Source: MADRE3 sp963718195 (GTDB taxonomy: Bacteria; Desulfobacterota; Desulfobulbia; Desulfobulbales; Desulfocapsaceae). Taken from it: a stretch of DNA of 64,000 bases. This document shows, piece after piece, positions 1-9,035 of the stretch; positions within the stretch are counted from its first letter, which is position 1, and each line of letters begins with the position of its first letter. The DNA is taken from positions 248,001 through 312,000 of the forward strand of contig CAVQYQ010000009.1 of the NCBI GenBank assembly GCA_963718195.1, given 5' to 3'. The notes beneath the pieces were generated by a model that was not told the origin of the DNA, did not search any database, and was given only the letters and a program-made list of their open reading frames with translations. A program made the position numbers and the translations under genes.

Positions 1-487
1 CAAGTTCTTGTGCCAGCAGTGAGCCGGTCTCTGCAGCATCTTCGACTGAGTGTATGGCATCGACGCCCCTGGTCATGGAATCCGGATTGCCAAGGGAGAG
101 GATCTCAGAACTGTTGCCACGAATAATACTGACTATGGTCTCATCGAGCAGGGTCTTGGCAGTGCTGGTACGGAAATTGGTGGCGCCTGAACCAACTGGG
201 TCAAGGATGATGGGGGTACCGAGCTTGGTCGCCTTTCTGCCGGCTTTAACCATTGCTTCTATCCATATATCGGAGAGTGTGCCGATATTTAAAACTAGAG
301 AACCGGCATATGAAACCATCTCTTCAACTTCCTCCACCGCGTGTGCCATGACCGGTGAAGCCCCCATTGCCAGCAGCACATTGGCAGTATAGTTCATTAC
401 CACGAAATTAGTGATATTGTGAATCAGCGGTTTGTCCTGGCGGATGAGCAGCAGGTTTTCTGCTGTTTTCTCGGTAATATCAGACAT
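1..487 (-). CDS. thiM: Hydroxyethylthiazole kinase, 5' part (cut by window edge)
   Basis: Phosphorylates hydroxyethylthiazole in the cytoplasmic thiamine salvage pathway. About 162 N-terminal residues are visible of a family usually around 260-270 long; the C-terminus lies beyond base 1. Recognisable family segments are PLIHNITNFVVMN near residues 20-32, the MGASPVMAHA stretch near 40-50, and ILDPVGSGAT followed by an IIRGNSSEI motif. The ATG at 487 is preceded by an AGAGGG ribosome site. A TPP riboswitch and a consensus promoter sit directly upstream, so thiamine pyrophosphate repression is expected. The identity is clear from the motifs; only the truncation is a limit. Confidence 0.95.
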   Translation of the reverse strand, partial: MSDITEKTAENLLLIRQDKPLIHNITNFVVMNYTANVLLAMGASPVMAHAVEEVEEMVSYAGSLVLNIGTLSDIWIEAMVKAGRKATKLGTPIILDPVGSGATNFRTSTAKTLLDETIVSIIRGNSSEILSLGNPDSMTRGVDAIHSVEDAAETGSLLAQEL

Positions 488-582
488 GAGTCCCTCTTCA
501 TCTGGGGTTAAAAGTTCCAGGGATGTCAGCTTTATCAACTGAGATGAGCAGGGAAGTCACGTGAAAAAAGAGCGTTGACCTA

Positions 583-656
583 TGCATATCCCTACGCTGG
601 TATTAACCAGTTCAGGTTCAATGGGTATCATCTCAGGCTATGGCCACCCCTGCATG
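583..656 (-). promoter_or_regulatory. TPP riboswitch (THI element)
   Basis: On the minus strand the conserved thi-box blocks appear in order: GGGGTGGCC, CCTGAGATGATACCC, TTGAACCTGAACTGG and ATACCAGCGTAGGGA. These are the pyrimidine-sensing and pyrophosphate-sensing arms of the TPP aptamer. It lies between a consensus promoter (673-701) and thiM. The roughly 95-nt expression platform shows no strong U-tract terminator, so translational control is more likely than attenuation; that last point is inference. Confidence 0.95.
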
Positions 657-672
657 TTTCAATGAAGGTTCA

Positions 673-701
673 GATATATAGCAATGTATCATCAATGTCA
701 A
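673..701 (-). promoter_or_regulatory. Sigma-70 promoter of the thiM riboswitch transcript
   Basis: On the minus strand TTGACA is followed after 17 nt by TATATC. The predicted start site falls near 666, just upstream of the riboswitch aptamer, which agrees with its placement. Confidence 0.75.
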
Positions 702-893
702 CCTGCGGAGTGGCTATCTGTTGCCTGGTGAGAACGGCAGATTGAAATTTTGTAACAAAAGCGAATATGTTCCTTTTAATTCGAATCAGATGCCTTATAG
801 TCCTGTTCGGTCCTGTCTGAAGAGAGATAGAAAGATATTTACCGATTTGTATTACCTGATCACCATGACGAGTTTCAAGTCCATGGAGGAAAG

Positions 894-1961
894 ATGGATC
901 ATAGCGTTTGGCAGTGGATTGGCAACGAAGCTGTCCTGCACCAATTTGTAAACGGATTTTCAACCCCAATTTTGCTGCTCGTTATTGTCATCTGCATTGT
1001 TGTGCTCTCCTTTGGGGCTGACTGGATGATTGACGGTGTTGTTAGTCTTGCCATCAGGACCGGGCTGCCGACCGTGGTCATCGGGGCAACGATTGTATCG
1101 CTCGGTACGACAATGCCCGAGGCATTCGTATCGGTAATGGCTGCCTACATGGGAAACCCTGGGCTGGCCCTTGGCAACGGGGTCGGCTCGATAATTGCGG
1201 ATACGGGTCTGATTTTCGGTTTGACCTGCCTGCTGGCGGCGATCCCGATGAATCGTCAAATACTGAACCGTGCCGGCTGGGTCCAGGTCGGTGCAGCGGT
1301 TCTGCTTGTTCTTGTTTCAATTCAGGCATTGTTGATGGCCCCGCAGGGCGGTACACCTGTGCTGCAGCGATGGGTCGGTTTTTTCTTTCTGGCCCTGCTT
1401 GTTCTCTATCTCTACATGACCTATGTCTGGTCCAAACAAAAAGGTACAGCATCTGCCTCAGATAATGTTCTCGGTGACCAGGAGATAAAGGGAATCGGGC
1501 TTACCTGGGTCATGATCACAGGCGGTCTGATCCTGGTAATTGCCAGCGCCAGGGTGCTTGTGCCAAGTGCCTCTGAGGTTGCGGTTCGTTTTGGCGTGCC
1601 GGATGATGTTATCGCTGCCACCATGGTTGCTTTTGGCACCTCCCTGCCCGAGTTAATGACGGCAATCTCGTCGATTCGTAAAGGCCATCCTGAAATTACC
1701 CTGGGAAATATCATCGGGGCAGACGTCCTCAATTGTCTCTTTGTCATTGGTGCCGCTGCCGCTGCAGCACCGCTCGAGATACCGGCTAATTTTTTCTATT
1801 TCCATTTTCCGGCAATGCTCATCATCCTCTTCTCGTTTCGCATTTTCATCTCCATGAACAAGTCGGGATCGTTCAAACGGTGGCAGGGGGCATGGCTGCT
1901 CGGGGTCTATTGTGTCTATATCTACCAGCAGTATGCATCAAATATTGGTACGGTCCACTAG
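894..1961 (+). CDS. Sodium/calcium antiporter-family membrane protein
   Basis: An inner-membrane cation exchanger of the CaCA superfamily (YrbG-like), 355 aa. It has the two inverted alpha repeats of the family: GATIVSLGTTMPE at residues 64-76 followed by an aspartate-containing GNGVGSIIADTG stretch, and ATMVAFGTSLPE from about 242 followed by GNIIGADVLN. About ten hydrophobic segments are visible. The ATG is preceded by GGAGG at a 5-nt distance. Ion specificity cannot be read from sequence. It stands alone ahead of a sodium:solute symporter gene, so both may use the sodium gradient, but no operon link is evident across the 178-nt gap. Confidence 0.9.
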   Translation: MDHSVWQWIGNEAVLHQFVNGFSTPILLLVIVICIVVLSFGADWMIDGVVSLAIRTGLPTVVIGATIVSLGTTMPEAFVSVMAAYMGNPGLALGNGVGSIIADTGLIFGLTCLLAAIPMNRQILNRAGWVQVGAAVLLVLVSIQALLMAPQGGTPVLQRWVGFFFLALLVLYLYMTYVWSKQKGTASASDNVLGDQEIKGIGLTWVMITGGLILVIASARVLVPSASEVAVRFGVPDDVIAATMVAFGTSLPELMTAISSIRKGHPEITLGNIIGADVLNCLFVIGAAAAAAPLEIPANFFYFHFPAMLIILFSFRIFISMNKSGSFKRWQGAWLLGVYCVYIYQQYASNIGTVH

Positions 1962-2139
1962 AGAAGCAGGGAGCACCTGGTCACGAAAATCTTTAGGATT
2001 ACTCCAGGTGTGAATCACCCCAGAGCTCGCAGCAGACCCGCACTAAATAGTCAGTAGCTGGTTTGCATGTCGCTTTGCTTGATGAGTTCTTAGCTGAGCT
2101 GGAAAACAGGTTTAAGGTGACTATCCAGAGAGGGTCTCC

Positions 2140-3429
2140 TTGTATCAATTAACCTTTGTCATCACGTTTGTCATTATCTCGCTGCTCGCCTGCAGCCGTG
2201 CTTCCCGGGTAAAGTCCGCCTCAGATTTTTCACTTGCCGACCGGTCTCTTCCATATACGGGGGTGTCCTGGATAATCATCGGTACAATTGTTGGCGGTGT
2301 CTCAACGGTTGGTACGGTTCAGACAGCCTATACCCACGGCATATCAGCCTGCATTTTTACCTTCGGCAGCGGTATTTCCTGTTTTCTGCTCGGCTGTTTT
2401 TTTGCAAAGGCGCTGAGACAGGAGGGGGTCGTTACCGTTTCCGAATATCTCGGTAATTATTTTGGCAGGCGGTTTCAATACTATAGCAGCACGTTTAACT
2501 CGCTCGGCATGTTTATTCACGTCGTCGGACAGTTTCTTGCCTCTATTGCTATCCTGCAGTCTGTATTTCATTTCAGTGATATCAGCTCGGTATTGATAAC
2601 GACCCTGCTCATTGGCATATTTGTCGTTACCGGGGGTATTTCAGGTGCCGGACTGATCGGTAAGATCAAGTTCTTCATGCTTTATCTCATCATGATAACC
2701 AGCGCAGGGTTGGCCTTGCAAAAAGGCGGGGGCTTTGCTGAAATCCTGGGCCGGCTGCCTGCTGATAGCGGCATGCTTGATTTTTCTGTCTACGGGGTGA
2801 AATCGGCTGCCATCGATATGTTCTCAATGCTGGTCGGCGTCTTGTCGACTCAAATATATCTTCAGGCGATTTTTTCAGCAAAAGACGTCAGAGAGGCCCG
2901 TAACGGTGCCTTCCTGAGTGCAGCATTGATCCCACCCATCGGTGTTTTCGGGATAATTATCGGCCTTTATTTGAGAGGTTATGTTCCTGAAATCGGGACC
3001 AACAGCGCCCAGGCACTGCCATATTTTCTCTATCACAGTTTTCCTGCCCCGGTTGCTGCATTTTTCTCGGCAGGAATTCTCTTGATTGTCCTAGGGACCG
3101 CTGCAGGTTTGCTGCTTGGCGTTACAACGAATATATATAACGATTTTCCCCTTAAAAACGTGCTCTTTCTCCAGGCAGTCCAACCGGTCAGGCTGCTGAG
3201 AATCACAACGCTAGCGGTATTGATCTCAGCCTCACTGCTTGTCTTTACCGGTCTTGATTCAACGATACTCAGCTGGAGCTATATGTCGATGGGCCTCCGG
3301 GGCTCAGCGGTTTTTACCGGGCTGGTCATCCTGGTGTTCATGAAGCGGTGGCATCAGTCCAGGCTGGTCCTGCTTCTGATGTATCTGCTCCCGCTGATCT
3401 ACATCGGGCTTAATGTGAGCCATGGGTAG
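2140..3429 (+). CDS. Sodium:solute symporter (SSS family)
   Basis: A 429-aa polytopic inner-membrane protein of the SSS/SLC5 family, predicted to couple sodium entry to uptake of an organic solute. The N-terminal region has the typical SASDFSLADRSLP segment followed by a glycine-rich TM helix (IIGTIVGGVSTVGT) and the EYLGNYFGRRFQYYSS loop. The start used is TTG with an AGAGAGGG ribosome site; no better ATG is in reach. It is somewhat shorter than usual members (450-550 aa), ending after about 12 hydrophobic segments. The agmatinase gene follows on the same strand after 95 nt, so a polyamine or guanidino substrate is a possible but unproven guess. Confidence 0.85.
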   Translation: MYQLTFVITFVIISLLACSRASRVKSASDFSLADRSLPYTGVSWIIIGTIVGGVSTVGTVQTAYTHGISACIFTFGSGISCFLLGCFFAKALRQEGVVTVSEYLGNYFGRRFQYYSSTFNSLGMFIHVVGQFLASIAILQSVFHFSDISSVLITTLLIGIFVVTGGISGAGLIGKIKFFMLYLIMITSAGLALQKGGGFAEILGRLPADSGMLDFSVYGVKSAAIDMFSMLVGVLSTQIYLQAIFSAKDVREARNGAFLSAALIPPIGVFGIIIGLYLRGYVPEIGTNSAQALPYFLYHSFPAPVAAFFSAGILLIVLGTAAGLLLGVTTNIYNDFPLKNVLFLQAVQPVRLLRITTLAVLISASLLVFTGLDSTILSWSYMSMGLRGSAVFTGLVILVFMKRWHQSRLVLLLMYLLPLIYIGLNVSHG

Positions 3430-3524
3430 CGACCTGGATCATTTATGCCAGAATACCCAGGGGTTTTTTATTATAATATTTATTCCGCTCATCCAAAAAC
3501 ACATCATAAAGAGGTCGAATTTCG

Positions 3525-4325
3525 ATGAATAGAAGAAACATTCAAGTACTCGGTGTTCCATGGGACGAAAAATCATCGTTTATGCGCGGCTGTGGAGATG
3601 CACCGACAAAGATATGGGACGCCTTTAACTGTGATTCGGCCAACAGGTTTACAGAGAATGGGATCAAACTGGGCAGGGATCGGAACTTCTGTTATTCGGG
3701 AACTATTGATCTCGCATCAGGAAGCCGCGTTATCGAAGAAATTGAAACGTGTGCATCAAAGCTGGCAATGGACGGTGTCTTCCCTATTTTTCTCGGCGGT
3801 GATCATGCAATCACCTACCCACTGGTGAAAGGGATCTCCCAAAAGTATCCTGATCTTAATATCCTCCACTTTGATGCCCACCCCGATCTGTACGACAAGA
3901 TTAATGGAGACAGCTATTCACATGGCTGCCCGTTTGCCCGCATTATGGAAAATGGGTTGGCAAAACGGTTGGTTTCTGTTGGCATCCGGACCATGACCAG
4001 CCACCAGAAAGAACAGGCGGCCCGGTTTGGTGTAGAGATTGTTGATATGGTGCATTTTGACCCGGCAATGGTTCTTGCATTTGACGGTCCGGTCTATCTC
4101 TCGCTCGACCTGGATGTTATTGATCCTGCCTTCGCACCCGGTATATCGCACCATGAACCGGGGGGAATGACAACGCGGGAACTAATTCGTCTGATCCAGA
4201 ATTTCAGGGGTGAGCTCGTTGCAGCAGATATTGTTGAATACAATCCATACCGGGATGTCCAGAACGTAACTGCAATGGTTGCCGCCAAGCTGATGAAAGA
4301 GATCGCTGCCCGGTTTTTATCTTAA
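3525..4325 (+). CDS. speB: Agmatinase/arginase-family ureohydrolase
   Basis: A 266-aa cytoplasmic ureohydrolase, expected to release urea from a guanidino compound using two Mn2+ ions. All three metal-binding signatures are present: GGDHAIT near residue 91, FDAHPDLYD near 115, and SLDLDVIDPAFAPG near 190. The length is slightly short for agmatinase (about 300). The ATG has an AGAGG ribosome site. Agmatinase is the most likely activity, but arginase, guanidinobutyrase and formimidoglutamase share these motifs. It follows a transporter gene and may supply putrescine or ammonia. Confidence 0.85.
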   Translation: MNRRNIQVLGVPWDEKSSFMRGCGDAPTKIWDAFNCDSANRFTENGIKLGRDRNFCYSGTIDLASGSRVIEEIETCASKLAMDGVFPIFLGGDHAITYPLVKGISQKYPDLNILHFDAHPDLYDKINGDSYSHGCPFARIMENGLAKRLVSVGIRTMTSHQKEQAARFGVEIVDMVHFDPAMVLAFDGPVYLSLDLDVIDPAFAPGISHHEPGGMTTRELIRLIQNFRGELVAADIVEYNPYRDVQNVTAMVAAKLMKEIAARFLS

Positions 4326-4350
4326 ATGGGCAAGTCATTCCTGCAACCCC

Positions 4351-4977
4351 TTATCTGCTTGTGGTTGCCAGTTTGAGTGCCAGAGCCAGGAAGACAGTTC
4401 CTGCAAGTTTGTTGAGGACGAGCTGGGTGCGAGTCGATTTTTTCAGCCATTGACCGAGGGTGCCTGCCAGCAGGGCAATCGAGCCAAACACCAGTATCGT
4501 CGAAATGATAAAGAGTCCCCCGAGGTAAAGGATCTGCAGTGAAACCGGGCCCCTTAGCGGATCGGCAAATTGTGGTAGAAAGGCCAGAAAGAAGATGGAG
4601 ACTTTCGGGTTGGTGATATTCATTATGATCCCCCGGCGATAAAGCTTCCAGAGGTTTATCCGGACGCCAGTTCCGCCTGGTATCTCGTTTGCTGGTGCCC
4701 GAAACACCTGCCAGGCCAGGTAGACAAGGTACCCAGCACCAATCAGCTTCAGCATTGAAAAGGCAAGCGCAGAGGTCTGGAAGATAACAGCGACACCGAG
4801 GGCCACCGCGCAACTATGCACAACAAGACCCGAACAGAGCCCAAACACCACCGCTATCCCGGAAGATCTGCCATACAGGGCAGACTGGGTGAGGACAAAT
4901 ATGTTGTCTGGTCCAGGGGCGAGGGCAAGGAGTACGGCTGCCAGGAAAAATGGCAATTGTGTTTCAATGGGTATCAT
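4351..4977 (-). CDS. LysE/RhtB-family amino acid exporter
   Basis: A 208-aa inner-membrane exporter of the LysE superfamily with six hydrophobic segments. The family signature near the N-terminus reads ALAPGPDNIFVLTQSALYGR, followed by a GIAVVFGLCSG helix and the central MNITNPKVSIFFLAFLPQF motif. Such proteins export amino acids or homoserine lactones; the substrate is unknown here. It converges on the agmatinase gene and is divergent from the methyltransferase gene. The start at 4977 is chosen for family alignment; its ribosome site is weak. Confidence 0.9.
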   Translation of the reverse strand: MIPIETQLPFFLAAVLLALAPGPDNIFVLTQSALYGRSSGIAVVFGLCSGLVVHSCAVALGVAVIFQTSALAFSMLKLIGAGYLVYLAWQVFRAPANEIPGGTGVRINLWKLYRRGIIMNITNPKVSIFFLAFLPQFADPLRGPVSLQILYLGGLFIISTILVFGSIALLAGTLGQWLKKSTRTQLVLNKLAGTVFLALALKLATTSR

Positions 4978-5307
4978 CAGCGTCAGCGATCTTCACAATT
5001 CTTATCTATTACAGCACCTGCATAATCCTATCCAGGATAAATTGCAAGTTTATGCGTACCTTGTTAACAGGAACAGATCACACCAGGTACCATTTCAGCG
5101 GCGACTGTTGCTGATATTCATAAACAGCTTGCTCAAAAGATGTATATATCTATTTACCAACTCCCACATCGTAGGTATAGTTTAGAACAGACAGGTTGTT
5201 GTCTCATGAACAATTTGAGGGAAAAGCAAATGAGTAAGGAATTAACGTGTGATTTGAAGACCGGCAAATGAGCACCCCCCAACAGTTCCGGCGGTGACCG
5301 GGACCAG
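4978..5307. other. Divergent intergenic region between LysE and the methyltransferase
   Basis: An AT-rich spacer that must hold the promoters of both neighbours. A 21-codon ORF (5207-5272, +) with a GAGGG site could be a leader peptide, but nothing supports it beyond the open frame. No repeat or RNA motif was recognised. Confidence 0.4.
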
Positions 5308-6087
5308 ATGGTTTCAGTTGAGATCAGGGAGAAAAATCAGCTTGTCGACGGTGCCTTTGATGAAAAAGAGCAACAGCAGATCCGGGATGCAATTAAAAAC
5401 AAGTACCAGGACGTATCGCAATCTGCAGATGGTCTGTTCCGCTACCAGACCGGAAAAGCCGGCGCTGCCGCTTTAGGCTACGATGCTTCGATCCTGGATG
5501 GAATTCCCGAAGGTGCCTTGAGTTCATTCTGCGGGGTCGGCAATCCTTTTTCTGTTGAATCGATAGCAGTCGGCAGCCATATCCTTGATATCGGCTGCGG
5601 TGCTGGGTTTGACCTGCTTGTAGCCAGCACGATTGTTGGCTCAGGCGGGCGCGTGCGTGGTGTTGATCTCACCGAAGAGATGGTCAGCAAGGCGCGATCC
5701 TTTATTTCAGAATTCGCTGGCTCAACCATATCAGTTGAACATATATCATCTGAATCACTCCCCTATGATGACCGCAGTTTTGATCATGTCATATCAAACG
5801 GTGTCTTCAACCTGTCACCCTGTAAATTGACATTGTTCAGGGAGGTACGTCGTGTTCTCAGGCCCGGAGGATGTCTGCAGTTTGCCGATATTGTCTTGGT
5901 CCGGGAACCACCGCCGGGAACAACCGGCAGCGTTGAAGGCTGGTCACAATGAATCAGCGGCGCGATCTCCGTGAGAGATCAACTGGAACTCCTGGACAAG
6001 GCGGGTTTTGAAGCTGCAGAACATCTTGGCATGACCGGTATCACCACATCGCCATATACCGAGGGAGCACTCTTCAAGGCTCGCTGA
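5308..6087 (+). CDS. ArsM-like SAM-dependent methyltransferase, probable selenoprotein (UGA215 = Sec)
   Basis: A class I methyltransferase resembling arsenite methyltransferases. The frame opens at 5308, meets TGA at 5950-5952, and continues in the same frame for 44 codons to a TGA at 6085-6087, giving 259 residues. Motif I of the SAM fold is DIGCGAGFD at 94-102. The upstream LGYD...FCGVGNP stretch (57-80) and RRVLRPGG at 181-188 match ArsM-type proteins. After the UGA come ISGAISVRDQLELLDKAGF and a TTSPYTEGALFKAR tail, the normal C-terminus of the family. The UGA sits where ArsM proteins carry a conserved arsenic-binding cysteine ahead of a GGA/SGA motif. A SECIS-like hairpin begins 11 nt after the UGA. 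Other cysteines are C75, C97, C172 and C189. Without selenocysteine insertion the product would stop at 214 residues and lose this conserved part. Confidence 0.8.
5953..5980 (+). promoter_or_regulatory. Bacterial SECIS-like hairpin
   Basis: A perfect 6-bp stem, GATCTC (5964-5969) with GAGATC (5975-5980), closes a 5-nt loop CGTGA. The loop starts 17 nt after the UGA codon and has G at its second position, as expected for bacterial SECIS elements recognised by SelB. The hairpin lies inside the coding sequence. Confidence 0.7.
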
Positions 6088-6222
6088 TCTGTTGAAGTAT
6101 GAATATCATTGACCGTTGATTTAAGTCTTTTCCTCTCCTGACAGTTCAAAAAAAGTTGAAATGAACCTCTCTGCAGTGATAGCCTTCAACTAAGATAAAA
6201 AACCACCATCGATAAAAAACAG

Positions 6223-7227
6223 ATGAGACAATCACTAAGACAATGGATGTATCTACCCTTTATACTCGTCGCCTCAGCAATTGTGACAAGCGGGTGTGTG
6301 GTCAAAGATATTGGCAGAACCGTAGAATATACGGTCAAGGGCGACTATTTCCTGCAGAGCGACCAGCCGGATCGGGGGCGGGAAAGCTTCAAGCAAGAAG
6401 TAAAAGAAAACCCCGGAAGCAGTCTGGCCAACTACTACTATGGTCGTTTTCTGCTCCAGGAAAAAGAAAACAAACAGGCGCTCACATACCTGAAAAAGGC
6501 CCGTGATCTGGACCAGAGCAACGCTGAATACCATTTCTGGGCAGGCGTTGCTTTTGGGGCAAACGGAAAGGTCAGCGAAGAGGAAAAGAGCTACAGGAAG
6601 ACTCTGAGCATAGACCCCAACCACCTGCAGTCCCTTATCTATCTCGGACATATCCGGCTTGGCAAGAAAAAATACACTGAGGCGCTCGATCTCTACACAC
6701 AGGCGCTTGACATCTGGTATGGCAGTCCTTCAGCACTCTACAATCGCGCCCTGATCCTGAACAAACTGGGTAGGACCCCCGAGGAACAAATAGCCTGGAT
6801 TGACTATATCAGCCAATATCCATCCGGCAAAATGGCTCGTGTGGCCACTGACTACCTCAATGCTGCGGGGATCTACAGTTTCAGGAATCATACCCTGGGC
6901 ACGGAAACTGTCACGATTGAAAAAATCAGGTTTATCCCGTTTGGTTCCGAGATAGCCGATTCGAGTTACCCGTCACTTCTTGTGATTGGAAATGTTTTTA
7001 GCGACATGAAAAAAGGAACCCTGCAGGTAATTACCTACCAGAAAAACAACAAGGAGCTTGCCCGTAAGCGGGCGATCGCCATAAAAAAATTCCTGCTCCA
7101 AGAATTCCCCTCCATCCCCAGCAAGAAGATCGGGATCAGCTGGTTTTCAGAACCCCAGAGAACAACGATCAGGGGAAAGAAACTGGTGATCGATGAGTCG
7201 GTCAGTTTTTTTGTCACCAAGAAGTAG
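6223..7227 (+). CDS. TPR-repeat lipoprotein with OmpA-like C-terminal part
   Basis: A 334-aa predicted lipoprotein. The signal peptide ends in the lipobox VTSGC at about residues 21-25. At least four tetratricopeptide repeats follow (about 40-200), for example ANYYYGRFLLQEKENKQALTYL and LIYLGHIRLGKKKYTEALDLY. The C-terminal 120 residues form a separate domain with a KNNKELARKRAIAIKKFL segment that resembles the peptidoglycan-anchoring helix of OmpA-type domains. The anti-sigma-like protein at 7869-9035 has the same layout (TPR, then a matching ARKRAFQFKRM segment and a SWF motif), so the two are paralogs on either side of the sigma factor gene. The function is unknown; a cell-envelope scaffold is likely. 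Confidence 0.8.
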   Translation: MRQSLRQWMYLPFILVASAIVTSGCVVKDIGRTVEYTVKGDYFLQSDQPDRGRESFKQEVKENPGSSLANYYYGRFLLQEKENKQALTYLKKARDLDQSNAEYHFWAGVAFGANGKVSEEEKSYRKTLSIDPNHLQSLIYLGHIRLGKKKYTEALDLYTQALDIWYGSPSALYNRALILNKLGRTPEEQIAWIDYISQYPSGKMARVATDYLNAAGIYSFRNHTLGTETVTIEKIRFIPFGSEIADSSYPSLLVIGNVFSDMKKGTLQVITYQKNNKELARKRAIAIKKFLLQEFPSIPSKKIGISWFSEPQRTTIRGKKLVIDESVSFFVTKK

Positions 7228-7330
7228 GGTCGTGAACCGATCGGCGAATGTATCTTTTTTTTTTTTTTGTATTTTTAATGTGACCAACATCAATGCCAGA
7301 CGTTTAACCCAATAGAGGGAAAGCGCTTTT

Positions 7331-7909
7331 ATGGAGATTTCTGACCAGACGCTTATCACAAAGATTCGCGGAGGGGACATTGATTCCTTTGCCATCATTG
7401 TTGAGCGTTACAAGGTTCAAGTTTACAACCTGATGTACCGTTATAGCGGCTCAAGTGAGGATGCAGCCGATATGACCCAGGATGTTTTCTGCAGGATCTT
7501 TGAGAAGCTTGACCTGTATCGGAGCCAGAAAACATTTTTTGCCTGGCTATATACCCTGGCACTTAATTATGCCAAAGACTGGGCCAGAAAAAATCAGAAC
7601 CGGAAACGAAAATTTGATCGATACGCTCATGAATATTCAAACAATGAAGCAAAATCGCCGGCCAGTCTGCTTGAAGCTGACCAGCAAACAAGCAGACTCT
7701 TTACAGCGCTTGATACACTTGCCGATGACCGGCGGGAATTGGTTTTGCTGAAATATCGTCATGAACGATCAACCAGAGAACTGGCTGAAATATTTGATAT
7801 ATCCGAGAGTGCCGTGAAGATGCGCCTGCAGCGGGCCCTCGACCAATTAGGTCAAAGACTCAAAAGTCATGAATATGGATATGGATACCAGACATCAGAA
7901 AAGCAATGA
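7331..7909 (+). CDS. ECF-type RNA polymerase sigma factor
   Basis: A 192-aa extracytoplasmic-function sigma factor. Region 2 is visible at about residues 15-90 (DSFAIIVERYKVQVYNLMYR, then DAADMTQDVFCRIFEKL, with WLYTLALNYAKDWARK as region 2.3/2.4). Region 4 is at about 120-175 (LADDRRELVLLKYRHERSTRELAEIF, with SESAVKMRLQRAL as the DNA-binding helix). The gene overlaps the next gene by 41 nt, the usual arrangement for a sigma factor and its anti-sigma partner. A long T-run (about 7253-7267) lies upstream. It probably controls envelope genes, including the adjacent exported proteins, but no target promoter could be identified. Confidence 0.93.
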   Translation: MEISDQTLITKIRGGDIDSFAIIVERYKVQVYNLMYRYSGSSEDAADMTQDVFCRIFEKLDLYRSQKTFFAWLYTLALNYAKDWARKNQNRKRKFDRYAHEYSNNEAKSPASLLEADQQTSRLFTALDTLADDRRELVLLKYRHERSTRELAEIFDISESAVKMRLQRALDQLGQRLKSHEYGYGYQTSEKQ

Positions 7910-9035
7910 GCAGGACGTGATTGAGCGGCTTCGAGACCTGCCGCTCGAAGAGGTACCGACAGATCTGACCGACAGGATCATGACCCGCGTATCAACCCCA
8001 CAGCCATCGATGATCAGCCTTATCTGGAATTTTATATCTCAGCCTCAATCTCTTTCTTTCAGACCGGCCTACGCCCTCGGAGTTGTGCTGCTTGTCTGCG
8101 GGGCATTTTTTCTCGGTAAAACAAGCCAACAGGTTCCTGTCCAACTCGCTCAAACGCCTGCTCCTGTACCACAGATCCAGGCAGAAACACTGGATAACCC
8201 GGAATCCGCCTATCTGGTTGGCCGGGGACTACTGAGAGCGGAAAACAATGAAGACAAAGCGCTTGCTTTCCTGCAGCGGGCATCACTGCTCGATCCTGAA
8301 AACCCCGAATTTGCCTATTGGGAGGGTGTGGGGTATTGGGCGAATGGTGACGATGAAGCCGAACGCCGCAGCTACCTCAGGGGACTTGCAACAGACCCCG
8401 AGAGCGTACCACTACTGATCAATCTCGGTCATAACTACTTGAGCGACAAGAATTACCAGGAAGCACTCGCTGCATACCAGGCAGTGCTCTCCATATCCCC
8501 GGGTGAGCCGGTAGCACTCTATAACAGCGGTCTTATCTATCGCGCCCTGGGAATGGTCCCCGAGGAGATATCCTCCTGGCGCTCCTACCTTCAGGAAAAC
8601 CGGGAAGGAACCAAATCATTCAGGGCCGTAAAGCGCCTCAATGAGTATGGTGACTTTTCATTTCGCACCTATCAGGTCGGTGGGCGCAAGATCATTATTA
8701 ACCAGCAAAGATTGCTTGACGAATCGCTGCCCCAGGGCAGCAAAACGGAAGAACTCTCGCCCATAACGTCGATACTGCAACAGGATGAACGTTTGGATCT
8801 TGAGGTTGTCGTTTTCGTGGAAAATGACCGCGAGGCTGCCAGAAAACGTGCATTTCAATTCAAGCGCATGATCAGCGGTACTAACAAAGATGTGGAAAAT
8901 CAGGTGAAACTAAGCTGGTTTGATGTCCCGGAAACAATAACAAAACATGACGCCGAACAAGGTGTTGAGCTTTCAGAAGGGTTGCTTATTTTTAGCCGCC
9001 TGATAACAGAAACGGAGAAGGAGGTTTCAATATGA
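7869..9035 (+). CDS. Anti-sigma-like single-pass membrane protein with TPR repeats
   Basis: A 388-aa protein translationally coupled to the ECF sigma gene (41-nt overlap). The N-terminal 65 residues are cytoplasmic and contain a short helical segment typical of sigma-binding partners (EQDVIERLRDLPLEEVPTDL). One TM helix lies at about 68-84 (AYALGVVLLVCGAFFLG). The periplasmic part has TPR repeats (about 115-250) and a C-terminal domain related to that of the lipoprotein at 6223-7227. There is no classical zinc anti-sigma HxxxCxxC motif, so the anti-sigma role is inferred from position and topology. It could sense envelope state through its TPR domain. Confidence 0.7.
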   Translation: MNMDMDTRHQKSNEQDVIERLRDLPLEEVPTDLTDRIMTRVSTPQPSMISLIWNFISQPQSLSFRPAYALGVVLLVCGAFFLGKTSQQVPVQLAQTPAPVPQIQAETLDNPESAYLVGRGLLRAENNEDKALAFLQRASLLDPENPEFAYWEGVGYWANGDDEAERRSYLRGLATDPESVPLLINLGHNYLSDKNYQEALAAYQAVLSISPGEPVALYNSGLIYRALGMVPEEISSWRSYLQENREGTKSFRAVKRLNEYGDFSFRTYQVGGRKIIINQQRLLDESLPQGSKTEELSPITSILQQDERLDLEVVVFVENDREAARKRAFQFKRMISGTNKDVENQVKLSWFDVPETITKHDAEQGVELSEGLLIFSRLITETEKEVSI

